A stretch of 64,000 bases of DNA. It comes from Deltaproteobacteria bacterium. Its GTDB lineage: Bacteria; Myxococcota_A; UBA9042; DTJE01. Made by a program: the position numbers and the translations under genes. Shown one piece after another: positions 1-8,009 of this stretch; within the stretch, counting starts at the first letter, position 1; every line of letters begins with the position of its first letter. The notes beneath the pieces are model-generated. The model was not told where the DNA came from. It made no database searches and was given only the letters and a program-made list of their open reading frames with translations. The DNA lies in the NCBI GenBank assembly GCA_029547805.1, contig JAKPOP010000003.1:124001-188000 (forward strand), in the 5' to 3' direction.

Positions 1-1571
1 TCCTGGCGGTGCTGGCCCAGATCAAGGAATGTCACGCCAAGGGCCAGCCGGTGCTGGTGGGAACGACCTCGGTGGAGAAGTCCGAGCTGGTGAGCCGCCT
101 GCTGAAGAAGGAGAACATCCCCCACCACGTCCTGAACGCCAAGAACCACGCCCGGGAGGCCGACATCATCGCCCAGGCGGGCCGGAAGTTCGCCGTGACC
201 ATCTCCACCAACATGGCGGGACGCGGAACCGACATCCTGCTGGGAGGAAACCCCGAGGCCCTGGCCCGGACCCAGGCCGAGAGCACCGAGAGCGAGAAGT
301 TCCAGGAGGTCCTCCAGCAGTTCCGGCGGGTCTGCGCGGCGGAGCGGGAGGAGGTCCTGCAGGCCGGCGGCCTCATGATCATCGGCACCGAGCGCCACGA
401 GTCCCGGCGGGTGGACAACCAGTTGCGGGGCCGTGCGGGGCGCCAGGGCGACCCCGGCGAGTCCATCTTCTTCCTGTCCCTGGACGACGACCTGATGCGC
501 ATCTTCGGAGGCGACCAGATCAAGAAGATCATGGAGAGCCTCAACGTCCCGGACGACGAGCCCATCGTGCACCGCTGGGTCACCAAGGCCATCGAGAGCG
601 CCCAGAAACGGGTCGAGGGACGCAACTTCGACATCCGCAAGAACCTGCTGGAATACGACGACGTGATGAACCAGCAGCGGCAGAGCATCTACACCCTGCG
701 GCGCCGGGTGCTGGACCCCAGGGAGGACATCGGTGCCCTGGTCCGGACCACCATCGAGCAGTACGCCTACCGTCTCCTGGACCAGTTCTGTCCCGAGGGG
801 GTGAACCCCGAGCAGTGGGACTTCGTGGGCCTCGCGGCGGAACTGGCATCGAACCTCCGTCTCAAGGTGCCGCTCGAGGTCCTCTCGGAGGCCCCGGAGA
901 CCCTGACCTCCCGCCTGGTGAAACTCCTCCTCGATGCCTTCCAGCAGAAGGAGGACGCGACGGTTGAGCGGGCCGTGGAATCGAACCTCCCGCCGCCCGC
1001 CCCCGGGACCGTGGACTTCGATGCCGAGGCCTGGGAAAAGGACCGGAGCACCCTCCGGGACCGCATGCGCGAGGCCTGGTGGCAGTACGAGCGGGAACGA
1101 TACCTTCGGGCCATCGACCAGTTGTGGAAGAACCACCTCTACGCGATGGATCACCTGAAGGAGGGGATCTACCTCGAGGCCTATGCCCAGAAGGACCCGA
1201 AGGTCCTCTACAAGAAGGAAGGCTACGAACTGTTCAAGCAACTGCTGGACCTCATCAACACCCAGGTGGTGGAGACCCTCTTCCGGGTCGAGATCCAGGG
1301 AGAACGGGACGTGGAGCGGCTCCGGCGCCTCCGAAGCCGGGTCTCGATGACCTACGGCCGGGGTGTGATGCCCGAACTGGCCGCTGCCGGAAGTCCCGGC
1401 GAGGCACGAGAGGTGGCCTCCCAGGCCGCTGCCGCCTCGGGAGGAAAGGCCGGACCGGTGACCAGGGCCTTCCCGAAGGTCGGCCGCAACGACCCCTGTC
1501 CCTGCGGATCGGGCAAGAAGTACAAGAAATGTCATGGGGCCCACCTGGGCGATGGAGACCAGCCCGGATGA
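1..1571 (+). CDS. secA: Preprotein translocase ATPase SecA, C-terminal part
   Basis: The gene enters from the left edge, so only about 520 C-terminal residues are present; the first codons of the window are already in frame. The visible part holds the second nucleotide-binding (helicase-like) domain, with the GTTSVEKSE and [10 protein letters not shown] stretches and [10 protein letters not shown] (motif VI), then the helical scaffold/wing region. It ends in the SEC-C zinc-binding tail [14 protein letters not shown], which binds SecB and phospholipid in known SecA proteins. SecA drives protein export through SecYEG at the inner membrane. The stop overlaps the next start in an ATGA, which suggests translational coupling to the small membrane protein downstream. 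Identification is secure; only the missing N-terminus is uncertain. Confidence 0.97.
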   Translation, partial: LAVLAQIKECHAKGQPVLVGTTSVEKSELVSRLLKKENIPHHVLNAKNHAREADIIAQAGRKFAVTISTNMAGRGTDILLGGNPEALARTQAESTESEKFQEVLQQFRRVCAAEREEVLQAGGLMIIGTERHESRRVDNQLRGRAGRQGDPGESIFFLSLDDDLMRIFGGDQIKKIMESLNVPDDEPIVHRWVTKAIESAQKRVEGRNFDIRKNLLEYDDVMNQQRQSIYTLRRRVLDPREDIGALVRTTIEQYAYRLLDQFCPEGVNPEQWDFVGLAAELASNLRLKVPLEVLSEAPETLTSRLVKLLLDAFQQKEDATVERAVESNLPPPAPGTVDFDAEAWEKDRSTLRDRMREAWWQYERERYLRAIDQLWKNHLYAMDHLKEGIYLEAYAQKDPKVLYKKEGYELFKQLLDLINTQVVETLFRVEIQGERDVERLRRLRSRVSMTYGRGVMPELAAAGSPGEAREVASQAAAASGGKAGPVTRAFPKVGRNDPCPCGSGKKYKKCHGAHLGDGDQPG

Positions 1572-1960
1572 GGAACGCCCGGCACCGGATCGCCTCGGGC
1601 CTGATGGCCGCCTGCCTGCTGTTCGGTCTGTTTCCGGCCCGCTCCCTTCGGGCCGCCCCGGCGGACTCCTGGGCCGGCAGGGACAAGGCCCTCCACTTCA
1701 CCGGGACCTTCGTCCTGTCGGCCTCCGGCTATGCCCTGGGGACCGGCCTGATCCGCTCCCGGGACGCGGGGGCGATCCTGGGGGCCTCGGTGGGACTGGG
1801 TTCCGGGGCCCTGAAGGAACTGGTGGACCTGGCAGGCGCCGGGCAGCCCTCGGCCCGGGACTTCGCCTGGAGCGCCGCCGGAACGGCCGTCGGATTGCTC
1901 TTCGGCTTCCTGATCGACCTCGCGGTCAACGGCTGGTCCCGTCCCGCGGCGCGTCGTTGA
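1568..1960 (+). CDS. Small exported DUF2279/YfiM-like membrane protein
   Basis: This 130-residue protein starts at an ATG overlapping the secA stop by 4 nt (ATGA). An N-terminal hydrophobic segment (about residues 9-30, ending ARSLRAA) looks like a signal peptide. Next comes [17 protein letters not shown], which resembles the DKxxHF motif of YfiM/DUF2279 proteins. Two further hydrophobic glycine-rich stretches follow, around residues 60-80 and 95-120, with the KELVDL and [11 protein letters not shown] pattern between them. YfiM-like proteins have no settled biochemical role. The tight coupling to secA is the only contextual hint. The start is chosen from the overlap, because no other in-frame ATG fits the hydrophobic leader. 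Confidence 0.7.
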   Translation: MRNARHRIASGLMAACLLFGLFPARSLRAAPADSWAGRDKALHFTGTFVLSASGYALGTGLIRSRDAGAILGASVGLGSGALKELVDLAGAGQPSARDFAWSAAGTAVGLLFGFLIDLAVNGWSRPAARR

Positions 1961-2010
1961 CCTTCCCGACTCCGCCGGTAGAATGGGCCACCTTTTCCCC
2001 GGAGGCCCCC

Positions 2011-2898
2011 ATGTCCACGATCGTCCTTCGGACCGATCTCCCAGGATTTCCCTGTCGTTCCCGCGGGAAGGTGCGGGACATCTACGACCTGGGCGATTCC
2101 CTGCTGATTGTGGTCACCGACCGGATCTCGGCCTTTGACCACGTCCTGCCCAACGGCATTCCCGACAAGGGGCGGGTCCTGAACCTCCTGTCGGCCTTCT
2201 GGATGAACCGGACCGAAGGCCTGGTCCCGAACCACCTGATCAGCACCCGCATCGAGGACCTCCCGGAGGCCCTCCATGCGCACCGCGAGGTCCTGGAGGG
2301 GCGCTTCACGCTGGCCCGGAAGGCCCGGATGCTGCCGATGGAGTGCATCGTGCGGGGATACCTGGTCGGAAGCGGATGGAAGGACTACCAGGAGACCGGG
2401 GCCGTCTGTGGCATCTCCCTTCCCGAGGGCATCGTGGAAAGCGGCCGCCTGCCCGATCCCATCTTCACGCCGTCCACCAAGGCCGAGTCGGGACACGACC
2501 AGAACATCCCATTCGAGGAGGTCGTCCGGCAGATCGGGCCCGATCTGGCCCGGGAAGTCCGGGAGGCATCCATCGCCCTCTATCGCCATGCCGAGGAGTA
2601 TGGCCGCTCCCGCGGAATCATCATTGCCGACACCAAGTTCGAGTTCGGGATCGTCGACGGACGGCTGACCCTCTGTGACGAGGTCCTCACCCCCGACTCC
2701 AGCCGCTTCTGGCCCGCCGACTCCTACGAACCCGGCCGTTCCCAGCCCTCCTTCGACAAGCAGTACGTCCGGGACTACCTGCTGTCGATCCACTGGAACA
2801 AGGAGCCACCCATCCCGACGCTCCCCGAGGAGGTCGTGGATCAGACCGCGGACCGCTACCGCGAGGCCTACCGGCGCCTTGTGGGCCGCGATCTGTGA
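2011..2898 (+). CDS. purC: Phosphoribosylaminoimidazole-succinocarboxamide synthase
   Basis: The 295-residue product is SAICAR synthetase, which joins CAIR and aspartate with ATP in step 8 of purine synthesis. Recognisable signatures are GKVRDIYDLGD near the N-terminus (ATP loop), TDRISAFDHVLPNGIPDKG, IVRGYLVGSGWKDY, the substrate-binding STKAESGHDQNI and FEFGIVDG...DEVLTPDSSRFW. Length and motif order fit the roughly 300-residue family with extended loops rather than the short 237-residue E. coli form. A GGAGG Shine-Dalgarno at 2001-2005 lies five bases before the ATG, which fixes the start. No other purine gene is adjacent, so it appears to be an isolated purC. Cytoplasmic enzyme, secure call. 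Confidence 0.96.
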   Translation: MSTIVLRTDLPGFPCRSRGKVRDIYDLGDSLLIVVTDRISAFDHVLPNGIPDKGRVLNLLSAFWMNRTEGLVPNHLISTRIEDLPEALHAHREVLEGRFTLARKARMLPMECIVRGYLVGSGWKDYQETGAVCGISLPEGIVESGRLPDPIFTPSTKAESGHDQNIPFEEVVRQIGPDLAREVREASIALYRHAEEYGRSRGIIIADTKFEFGIVDGRLTLCDEVLTPDSSRFWPADSYEPGRSQPSFDKQYVRDYLLSIHWNKEPPIPTLPEEVVDQTADRYREAYRRLVGRDL

Positions 2899-2906
2899 CA
2901 CGTGCC

Positions 2907-2922
2907 CCCTTCCTTCGAAGGG
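2907..2922 (+). terminator. Weak hairpin after purC
   Basis: Six-base arms CCCTTC and GAAGGG enclose a CTTC loop, beginning 9 nt after the purC stop. No T-run follows, so intrinsic termination is doubtful, although the efp promoter lies just downstream. Confidence 0.3.
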
Positions 2923-2971
2923 CCTCTCCCGTCCTCCCCCCGGAAGACAAACACGACCTCCCGTCAAGGGC

Positions 2972-3000
2972 TTGCAACCCGCCGGGATCTGCTGTAAAAA
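2972..3000 (+). promoter_or_regulatory. Sigma-70-like promoter of efp
   Basis: A -35 TTGCAA (2972-2977) and a -10 TAAAAA (2995-3000) are separated by exactly 17 bp. The predicted start near 3007 gives a leader of about 20 nt carrying the AGGGAG ribosome site before the GTG at 3028. The AT-rich -10 stands out in this GC-rich DNA. Confidence 0.55.
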
Positions 3001-3027
3001 CGGCGCGCCTTGCGCAGGGAGTGGACG

Positions 3028-3591
3028 GTGTACGAGACCTCGGACATCCGGAAGGGCCTGAAGATCAAGATGGACGGCGATCCCTGGATCGTCGTGGACT
3101 TCCAGTTCGTGAAGCCCGGCAAGGGGACCGCCTTCACCCGGGTCCGCCTCAAGAACCTGCGCACGGGCCAGGTCCTGGAGCGGACCTTCAAGACCGGTGA
3201 ACGCCTCGAGGAGGCCAATCTCGAAGAGCACCGGGCCCAGTATCTCTACAACGACGGGGAAGACTTCCACTTCATGGACCAGGAGTCCTACGAGCAGATC
3301 AGCATCCCCCGGAAGGTGATGGGGGACGCTGCCCTGTTCCTCATGGAGAACATGGTGGTCGACATCCTCTTCTACGAGGGAACGCCCATGAACGTCGAAC
3401 TTCCGACCTTCATCGAGGCGGAGATCACCTACACGGAACCGGGGATGCGGGGGGACACGGCCACCGGCGCCACGAAGTCCGCGACGATCAACACCGGCGC
3501 CACCCTCCAGGTCCCCCTGTTCCTGAACCAGGGCGACTGGATTCGCATCGACACCCGGGACGGGACCTACGTCGAGCGCGTGAAGAAGTAG
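3028..3591 (+). CDS. efp: Elongation factor P
   Basis: This 187-residue protein is EF-P, which enters the ribosomal E site and relieves stalling at polyproline. The three-domain length and the N-terminus ETSDIRKGLKIKMDG are typical. The modification loop reads KPGKGTAF, placing the acceptor lysine at about residue 32, equivalent to K34 in E. coli. The C-terminal domain contains GDTATGATKSATINTGA, the EF-P/IF5A signature. The open frame extends upstream to a TTG at 3010, but AGGGAG at 3016-3021 sits six bases before the GTG at 3028 and gives the usual family N-terminus, so 3028 is preferred. The next gene is epmA, whose product beta-lysylates this lysine. The polyproline-rich GltJ-like protein at 61846 would be a natural client (inference). 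Confidence 0.96.
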   Translation: MYETSDIRKGLKIKMDGDPWIVVDFQFVKPGKGTAFTRVRLKNLRTGQVLERTFKTGERLEEANLEEHRAQYLYNDGEDFHFMDQESYEQISIPRKVMGDAALFLMENMVVDILFYEGTPMNVELPTFIEAEITYTEPGMRGDTATGATKSATINTGATLQVPLFLNQGDWIRIDTRDGTYVERVKK

Positions 3592-3614
3592 CCTCCCGTC
3601 GCTGGAGGCTCCCG

Positions 3615-4577
3615 ATGGCCCCCTCCTTCCCGCCGTCGACCCGAAGGGAACTGCTGCTGCGGAACCTTCCGCTCCGGGGGTCCCTGCTGCGGGCCCTCCG
3701 GGAGTTTTTCTGGGAGGAGGGGTTCCTGGAGGTGGAGACTCCGATTGCCTGCGCCTCGCCGGGCGTGGAGGTCCACCTCTCGCCCTTCCGGCTGGAGGGG
3801 CCGGGCCTGCGCCACGAATCCCGCTGGCTCACCACCAGCCCCGAGTTCCACATGAAGCGCCTGCTGGCGACCGGGATGGACCGCATCTTCCAGGTCACCC
3901 GTGCCTTCCGGGCCGGAGAGCGAGGAGACCGACACAATCCCGAGTTCACGATCGTCGAGTGGTACCGGGTGGGAGTGGACTACCGGGCCATCCAGGACGA
4001 CTGTGAGCGACTGGTGCAGCACCTCGCGCGGGTCCTGGGCATTCGGGAGTCCCCGGAGATTCCCTCGGTCCGGGCGGCCCTGATCCTCGAAGGCCCCTGG
4101 CCCCGGACCTCCTTCCAGGAGGCCTTCCGGCGCGCCGGAGCACCGGATCCCTTCCCGCTGGACCCGGAGGCCCGGGACCTGCTCCTGGTGGAACGGGTCG
4201 AGCCCACCCTGGGGAGGGGCCGGCCCGAGTTCCTGGTGGAGTACCCGGCGGACCAGGCCTCCCTGGCCCGCCTGTCCGAACGGGACCCGCGGGTGGCCGA
4301 GCGATTCGAGCTCTATGGGGCGGGCCTGGAACTGGCCAACGGGTTCACGGAGGTCCTGGACGCCGACGAGTACCTGCGGAGGTGCCGGGAGGATCTGGAG
4401 GCACGCCGGGCCCTGGGCCTCGTGGAGCCTCCCGTCGACATGCGGTACGTCGAGGCCCTCCGCAGCGGCCTGCCCCCCTGCGCCGGGGTCGCCCTGGGCT
4501 TCGATCGGGTGGCGATGCTCCTGTTGGGAGCCGCCCGGATCGACGAGGTCCTGGCCTTTCCGTTCGAGGACGCCTGA
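3615..4577 (+). CDS. epmA: EF-P--(R)-beta-lysine ligase (PoxA/GenX family)
   Basis: At 320 residues this is a class II lysyl-tRNA-synthetase catalytic core without the N-terminal anticodon-binding OB domain, as in EpmA (325 residues in E. coli). Motif 1 lies around FFWEEGFLEVETP (residues 34-46), motif 2 around QVTRAFRAGERGDRHNPEF followed by EWYR, and motif 3 in ALGFDRVAMLLLG near the C-terminus. Its reaction is adenylation of (R)-beta-lysine and transfer to the EF-P lysine. GGAGG at 3604-3608 precedes the ATG by six bases. It lies 23 nt after efp and is almost certainly cotranscribed with it. The partner 2,3-aminomutase EpmB, which makes the beta-lysine, is not in this window. Confidence 0.94.
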   Translation: MAPSFPPSTRRELLLRNLPLRGSLLRALREFFWEEGFLEVETPIACASPGVEVHLSPFRLEGPGLRHESRWLTTSPEFHMKRLLATGMDRIFQVTRAFRAGERGDRHNPEFTIVEWYRVGVDYRAIQDDCERLVQHLARVLGIRESPEIPSVRAALILEGPWPRTSFQEAFRRAGAPDPFPLDPEARDLLLVERVEPTLGRGRPEFLVEYPADQASLARLSERDPRVAERFELYGAGLELANGFTEVLDADEYLRRCREDLEARRALGLVEPPVDMRYVEALRSGLPPCAGVALGFDRVAMLLLGAARIDEVLAFPFEDA

Positions 4578-4583
4578 TTTTCC

Positions 4584-4612
4584 TTGACAGGTTTCCATTC
4601 CTGTCGTAAAAG
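4584..4612 (+). promoter_or_regulatory. Near-consensus promoter of the tRNA-Val/tRNA-Asp unit
   Basis: A perfect -35 TTGACA (4584-4589), a 17-bp spacer and a -10 TAAAAG (4607-4612) lie just upstream of the tRNA-Val gene, which begins at 4631. The predicted start near 4619 would give a short 5' leader for RNase P. This is among the best promoters in the window. Confidence 0.75.
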
Positions 4613-4630
4613 ACTCGCGCATTTGGCCCC

Positions 4631-4703
4631 GGGCGAATAGCTCAGCCGGAAGAGCAGCAGCCTTACACGCTGCGGGTCACAGGTTCGAGCCCTGTTTCGC
4701 CCA
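4631..4703 (+). tRNA. tRNA-Val (anticodon TAC)
   Basis: A full cloverleaf folds: acceptor GGGCGAA/TTCGCCC with discriminator A, D-stem GCTC/GAGC, anticodon stem GCAGC/GCTGC with loop CTTACAC, and T-arm ACAGG-TTCGAGC-CCTGT. The anticodon TAC reads GUA-type valine codons. The 3' CCA is not encoded (the bases after the discriminator are CAG). The gene follows a strong promoter and is 21 nt upstream of tRNA-Asp. Confidence 0.97.
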
Positions 4704-4724
4704 CAGGGCCACTCTTTGATCGTC

Positions 4725-4798
4725 GGGGTGGTAGTTAAGTCGGTTATAACGCTGGCCTGTCAAGCCAGAGGCCGCGGGTTCGAGTCCCGTCCACCCCG
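4725..4798 (+). tRNA. tRNA-Asp (anticodon GTC)
   Basis: Acceptor arms GGGGTGG/CCACCCC with discriminator G, anticodon stem CTGGC/GCCAG around loop CTGTCAA, and a T-arm with GCGGG-TTCGAGT-CCCGT. The anticodon is GTC. No CCA is encoded. The opposite strand of positions 4760-4798 is read as the last codons of the converging HAD gene, so the two genes overlap by 39 nt. No terminator hairpin is visible after the tRNA. Confidence 0.97.
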
Positions 4799-5416
4799 CT
4801 GAGAAGACAGGATTCCCCGTTCCTCCAGGTACCGCCGCAGCCCCTCGACCCCCGTGAAGCGAACCGCCTCGATCCCCAGTTCGCGGGCGCCGTTCACGTT
4901 TCGTTCCAGGTCGTCCACGAACAGGATCCGGTCCGGCGGCAGGTCCAGGCCGTGGATCAACGCCCGGTAGAGGCGATGATCGGGCTTCATGGCCCCGACC
5001 TCGTAGGACAGGACCCAGGTGGAAATCCGGCGCACCGCCGGGAAGTGGCGCTGGCACCAGGGAAAGTGCAGCGGGTCCGTGTCCGACAGTCCTCCCAGTC
5101 GGATCCCGGCGACCGCCAGGTCCTCCACCAGGTCCTCCATTCCGGGCACCGGGCTGAAGACATCGCACCAGCGGGATGCGAACTCCACAAACCCCATCGC
5201 GAGTCCCGTGCGCTGCAGGAAGGCCTCATGGAACTGCATCGGGTCCAGGTGCCCGCAGTCGAAGGCCACCAGCAGGTCGTTTTCCCGTAGACGGGAGATG
5301 TCGCCCGTGTCCCCGCCCCCGGCCTCGATCAGGGCCGGCCAGAGTCCGGCGTCCAGGTGGACACGGACCAGCACCTGGCCCAGGTCGAAGGCCACCGCCT
5401 CGATGCGCGCCGCCAT
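4760..5416 (-). CDS. HAD-superfamily phosphatase (YihX/HAD-IA type)
   Basis: The 218-residue protein has the HAD motifs in order: motif I FDLGQVLV (nucleophile Asp near residue 10, with Gly at +2 as in YihX-like enzymes), motif II LSDT, motif III lysine in KPDHRLYR and motif IV FVDDLERN. A helical cap occupies about residues 20-90. It probably hydrolyses a small phosphorylated metabolite; the substrate cannot be read from sequence. The last eleven residues (GGRDSNPRPLA) are antisense translation of tRNA-Asp, because the first in-frame stop lies inside the tRNA. The true fold ends near residue 205. The start is the ATG at 5416 with GGAG close by; a TAGAAT -10 lies upstream at 5448-5443 (complement). 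Confidence 0.85.
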   Translation of the reverse strand: MAARIEAVAFDLGQVLVRVHLDAGLWPALIEAGGGDTGDISRLRENDLLVAFDCGHLDPMQFHEAFLQRTGLAMGFVEFASRWCDVFSPVPGMEDLVEDLAVAGIRLGGLSDTDPLHFPWCQRHFPAVRRISTWVLSYEVGAMKPDHRLYRALIHGLDLPPDRILFVDDLERNVNGARELGIEAVRFTGVEGLRRYLEERGILSSQRGGRDSNPRPLA

Positions 5417-5442
5417 GTCTCCGCCCCGGAAGACGCGGAACC

Positions 5443-5475
5443 ATTCTAACGGGGAATCCTGGAATCCGTTATACT
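5443..5475. promoter_or_regulatory. Divergent promoter region with dyad AACGG/CCGTT
   Basis: Between the HAD gene (-) and the 5483 gene (+) two -10-like hexamers face outward: TAGAAT on the minus strand (5443-5448) and TATACT on the plus strand (5470-5475). Neither has a good -35. Between them an inverted repeat AACGG (5448-5452) / CCGTT (5466-5470) encloses two tandem GGAATCC copies, a plausible operator for a regulator of both genes. Confidence 0.35.
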
Positions 5476-5482
5476 GGCCGCC

Positions 5483-6709
5483 GTGGCATTCGACCTACAA
5501 CGCGCCCTGGTGGAGGGCCTCGGGAGCCGGATCCCCTTCCTGGACCGCCTGCTCTCCTACTGCTATTTCGCCGAGATGTCGGTGCTGGAGGTCGCCTCGA
5601 GCGATTCCCGGGGCCGGGGAGTGTCCCTGGTGGGGCGGGTCGGCCCCGAGGGTCCCGAGGAGGTGGTGCTTGTCTCCCCGCTGCCGTCCCAGGCCTCCCG
5701 CCGAGGACTCCTGGAGGACCCGCAGGACCAGCGACGGGCCCTTCGGCTCCTGGCCGCGACCTGGGCCATGGCCTCCCTCCAGCGACCCGGTCAGCCTGGG
5801 CCGGGAATCGCCGTCATCGCGGCCCACCCGGACCCGGATGGCGAGGCCCTGGCCGGGCTGGCCCGGGAAAGGGACCTCTTGCGCCCCAGGCGCGTCGTGT
5901 TGCTGGACGATTCCCCCATGGAGGACCCGCCTGGTCCCCTGGCGGAACCGGTTTCCCTGGACGGCCTGATCGTGCATCTCTCGGCCCCGCTGCCCGTGCA
6001 ACCCCTGCCTCGCCCCCTCCGGGACATCCAGGTCTGGCGCTGGGAAAAAGGCCGCGGCCCCCTCTTCCGCGGCCTGGAGGAGGTCTTCTCGCTCCACCAG
6101 GAAGGCCGGATCGTGCCCCTGCTGGTGCACCCTCGAAGCGGAGACTTGCTGGAGGAACCCCGCGATGCCGAGATGACCGTGGGACTGGCAGTTGAGGGCA
6201 TCGAACCGCCTCCGTCCTGGAGACACGTGGACAGCCCGATGCGTGTCCAGACCCTGGGCTCCTGGTCCCACCGGATGCAGGCCCTTTCGCAGGGTGTCGC
6301 CCTCGTGACCCAGGCAGTGCGTCAGGCCTGGAACGGGGCCTTCCCGGATGGGGCCATCCGGGTGGTCGGCATCGCCTCCCGGGACCCGGTCGGCATCGAC
6401 CTGTTGACCTGGGTCCCGTCGGGCACCCTGGATCAGGCCAAGACGGCCCTGGAGGGCCGGGGGGGCCGAGACCAGACGACCCTCTCCTTCTCCCTGGCCC
6501 GGAGAAGTGCCCCCGGATCCTCGCGAACCGGTTCCGATCTCCGTCTGCCCCCGGGAATGACCCTCGCCATTCCCGAGGGGATCCCGGTGGCGGTGCTGGG
6601 CTCTCGAAGGACCGCAGAGCCCGACGCGATCCAGGAGGCGGTCCTGCTGGCCGCTGACCTCAAGGCCCTGCTGGAAGGTCTGCCGGACTCCCTGGAGGGG
6701 CGGCCATGA
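5483..6709 (+). CDS. Uncharacterised cytoplasmic protein, 408 residues
   Basis: I do not recognise this family. The protein has no signal peptide or membrane segment. It contains alternating beta/alpha stretches such as EEVVLVSPLPS (about residue 60), GPGIAVIAAHPDPDGEALA (about 112), RRVVLLDD and a C-terminal IRVVGIASRDPVGIDLLTW. These suggest an alpha/beta enzyme fold, but I see no catalytic motif. It starts with GTG only 7-8 nt after a TATACT box and has no Shine-Dalgarno, so a leaderless message is possible; the next ATG is at 5576. The stop overlaps the NamZ-like gene in an ATGA, so the two are probably coupled and may share a pathway, perhaps handling muramidase products or a substrate upstream of it (inference). 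Confidence 0.75.
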   Translation: MAFDLQRALVEGLGSRIPFLDRLLSYCYFAEMSVLEVASSDSRGRGVSLVGRVGPEGPEEVVLVSPLPSQASRRGLLEDPQDQRRALRLLAATWAMASLQRPGQPGPGIAVIAAHPDPDGEALAGLARERDLLRPRRVVLLDDSPMEDPPGPLAEPVSLDGLIVHLSAPLPVQPLPRPLRDIQVWRWEKGRGPLFRGLEEVFSLHQEGRIVPLLVHPRSGDLLEEPRDAEMTVGLAVEGIEPPPSWRHVDSPMRVQTLGSWSHRMQALSQGVALVTQAVRQAWNGAFPDGAIRVVGIASRDPVGIDLLTWVPSGTLDQAKTALEGRGGRDQTTLSFSLARRSAPGSSRTGSDLRLPPGMTLAIPEGIPVAVLGSRRTAEPDAIQEAVLLAADLKALLEGLPDSLEGRP

Positions 6710-7884
6710 CGAGACCGGGCGCCAGTCGCTTCCTGCAGGAGGCCCACCGGAGGCTGTCTGGACGTCGTTGGGCCCTGCTGTGCCACGGCGCGTCGGTGGA
6801 CGACACCGGGCGGTCGATCCTCGACCCCCTCTGCGGGAACCCGGCGCTCCGGCCCGCCTTCCTGTTGGCACCGGAACATGGCCTGTGGGGAGATGCCCCG
6901 TACATGGTCGCCGTCGAGGACCAGGTCGACCCCTGGTGGGGGATCCCGATTCGCAGCCTGTATGGCCACGACGCGGCCTCCCTGGCGCCTTCCGCCGCAT
7001 CCCTGGCAGGCCTGGACCTGCTCGTGGTGGACCTCCAGGACATCGGGGCCCGCTACTACACCTACCTCGCCACGATGGCGATGACCCTGTCGGCGTGCGC
7101 CGAGGCCCGGGTCCCGGCCCTGGTCCTGGACCGCCCGAATCCGATTGGAGGTCTCCAGGTCGAAGGGAACCTGCCCCTGGCCCACCTCCGGTCCTTCGTG
7201 TCCTGGCTTCCCCTGCCCAATCGCCACGGTCTCACGGCCGGAGAGGCCGCCCGGATGCTGGTTCGCCGGGATCGCCTGTCCCTGGACCTGGAGGTCCTGC
7301 CCTGCGAGGGCTGGACCCGAGGGATGACCTGGCCCGACACCGGGCTCCCCTTCATCCCGCCCTCTCCGAACATCCCGGACTGGGAGACGGCCCTTGTCTA
7401 TCCGGGGATGTGCCTGCTGGAAGGCACGAACCTGAGCGAGGGACGGGGGACCCCCCTGCCCTTCCGGGTCTTCGGGGCCCCCTGGATCCGGGACCCCCGC
7501 CGGTTGTCCGATGCCCTGAACCGCCTGGAACTGCCGGGAACCCTCTTCCGGCCCCTGTGGTTCACCCCGGACAAGGACAAGCACCAGGGACTCCGCTGCG
7601 GGGGATGTCACCTGGTGATCCGGGACCTCCGCTCCTTCCTGCCCCTGCTGGTGGGATTCGCGGTGGTCTGGGCGGCGGCCACCCTCTGGCCCGAGGATTT
7701 CGCGCTCCGGACCGACCAGTACGAGTTCGTCGCCGATCGTCTGGCCCTGGACCTGCTCCTGGGTGACGAGGCCCTCCGCCGCCGCCTGCTGGAAGCACGG
7801 GACCCCCGAGAGGTCTGGGCCGATGCCGTGGCGGCCGGAACCCCCTTCCTCGAGGACCGACAACCGGACCTGATCTACCCCTGA
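6706..7884 (+). CDS. DUF1343 / NamZ-like exo-beta-N-acetylmuramidase
   Basis: This 392-residue protein carries the run of motifs that defines DUF1343: APEHGLWG (EHG carries the proposed catalytic Glu), DLQDIGARYYTY, VLDRPNPIGG, the TGLPFIPPSPNIP block, YPGMCLLEGTNLSEGRGTPLPF and FGAPW. Characterised NamZ enzymes release MurNAc from the non-reducing end of peptidoglycan fragments. Those are usually exported, whereas this one begins directly with the domain (GRRWALLCHGASVD near residue 20) and has no leader, so it should act in the cytoplasm on imported muropeptide sugars (inference). It is coupled by a 4-nt overlap to the unknown protein upstream. The C-terminal part ends normally (FALRTDQYEF, then a helical tail). 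Confidence 0.85.
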   Translation: MTRPGASRFLQEAHRRLSGRRWALLCHGASVDDTGRSILDPLCGNPALRPAFLLAPEHGLWGDAPYMVAVEDQVDPWWGIPIRSLYGHDAASLAPSAASLAGLDLLVVDLQDIGARYYTYLATMAMTLSACAEARVPALVLDRPNPIGGLQVEGNLPLAHLRSFVSWLPLPNRHGLTAGEAARMLVRRDRLSLDLEVLPCEGWTRGMTWPDTGLPFIPPSPNIPDWETALVYPGMCLLEGTNLSEGRGTPLPFRVFGAPWIRDPRRLSDALNRLELPGTLFRPLWFTPDKDKHQGLRCGGCHLVIRDLRSFLPLLVGFAVVWAAATLWPEDFALRTDQYEFVADRLALDLLLGDEALRRRLLEARDPREVWADAVAAGTPFLEDRQPDLIYP

Positions 7885-7984
7885 CAGTCGATCCCGCCCG
7901 GCCCGACGGTTGCACGGGAACGGCGGGCTGGCCCTGCCGACGATGCCACGGCGGAATCGTGCCCCGTCCATCCGTGCCGCCGTC

Positions 7985-7993
7985 TGGTATCAT
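7985..7993 (+). promoter_or_regulatory. Extended -10 promoter of nadD
   Basis: TGG-TATCAT (TGn extended -10 at 7985-7993) lies upstream of the nadD ribosome site. No convincing -35 is present 17 bp further up. The predicted start near 8000 leaves only about 10 nt of leader, so the transcript would start at or inside the GGAGG; treat with caution. Confidence 0.35.
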
Positions 7994-8009
7994 TCGCCCG
8001 GAGGCGTCC

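Noticed and set aside
3615-4577. Truncated lysyl-tRNA synthetase
   Set aside because: Length, lack of an OB domain and position after efp fit EpmA, not a broken lysS.
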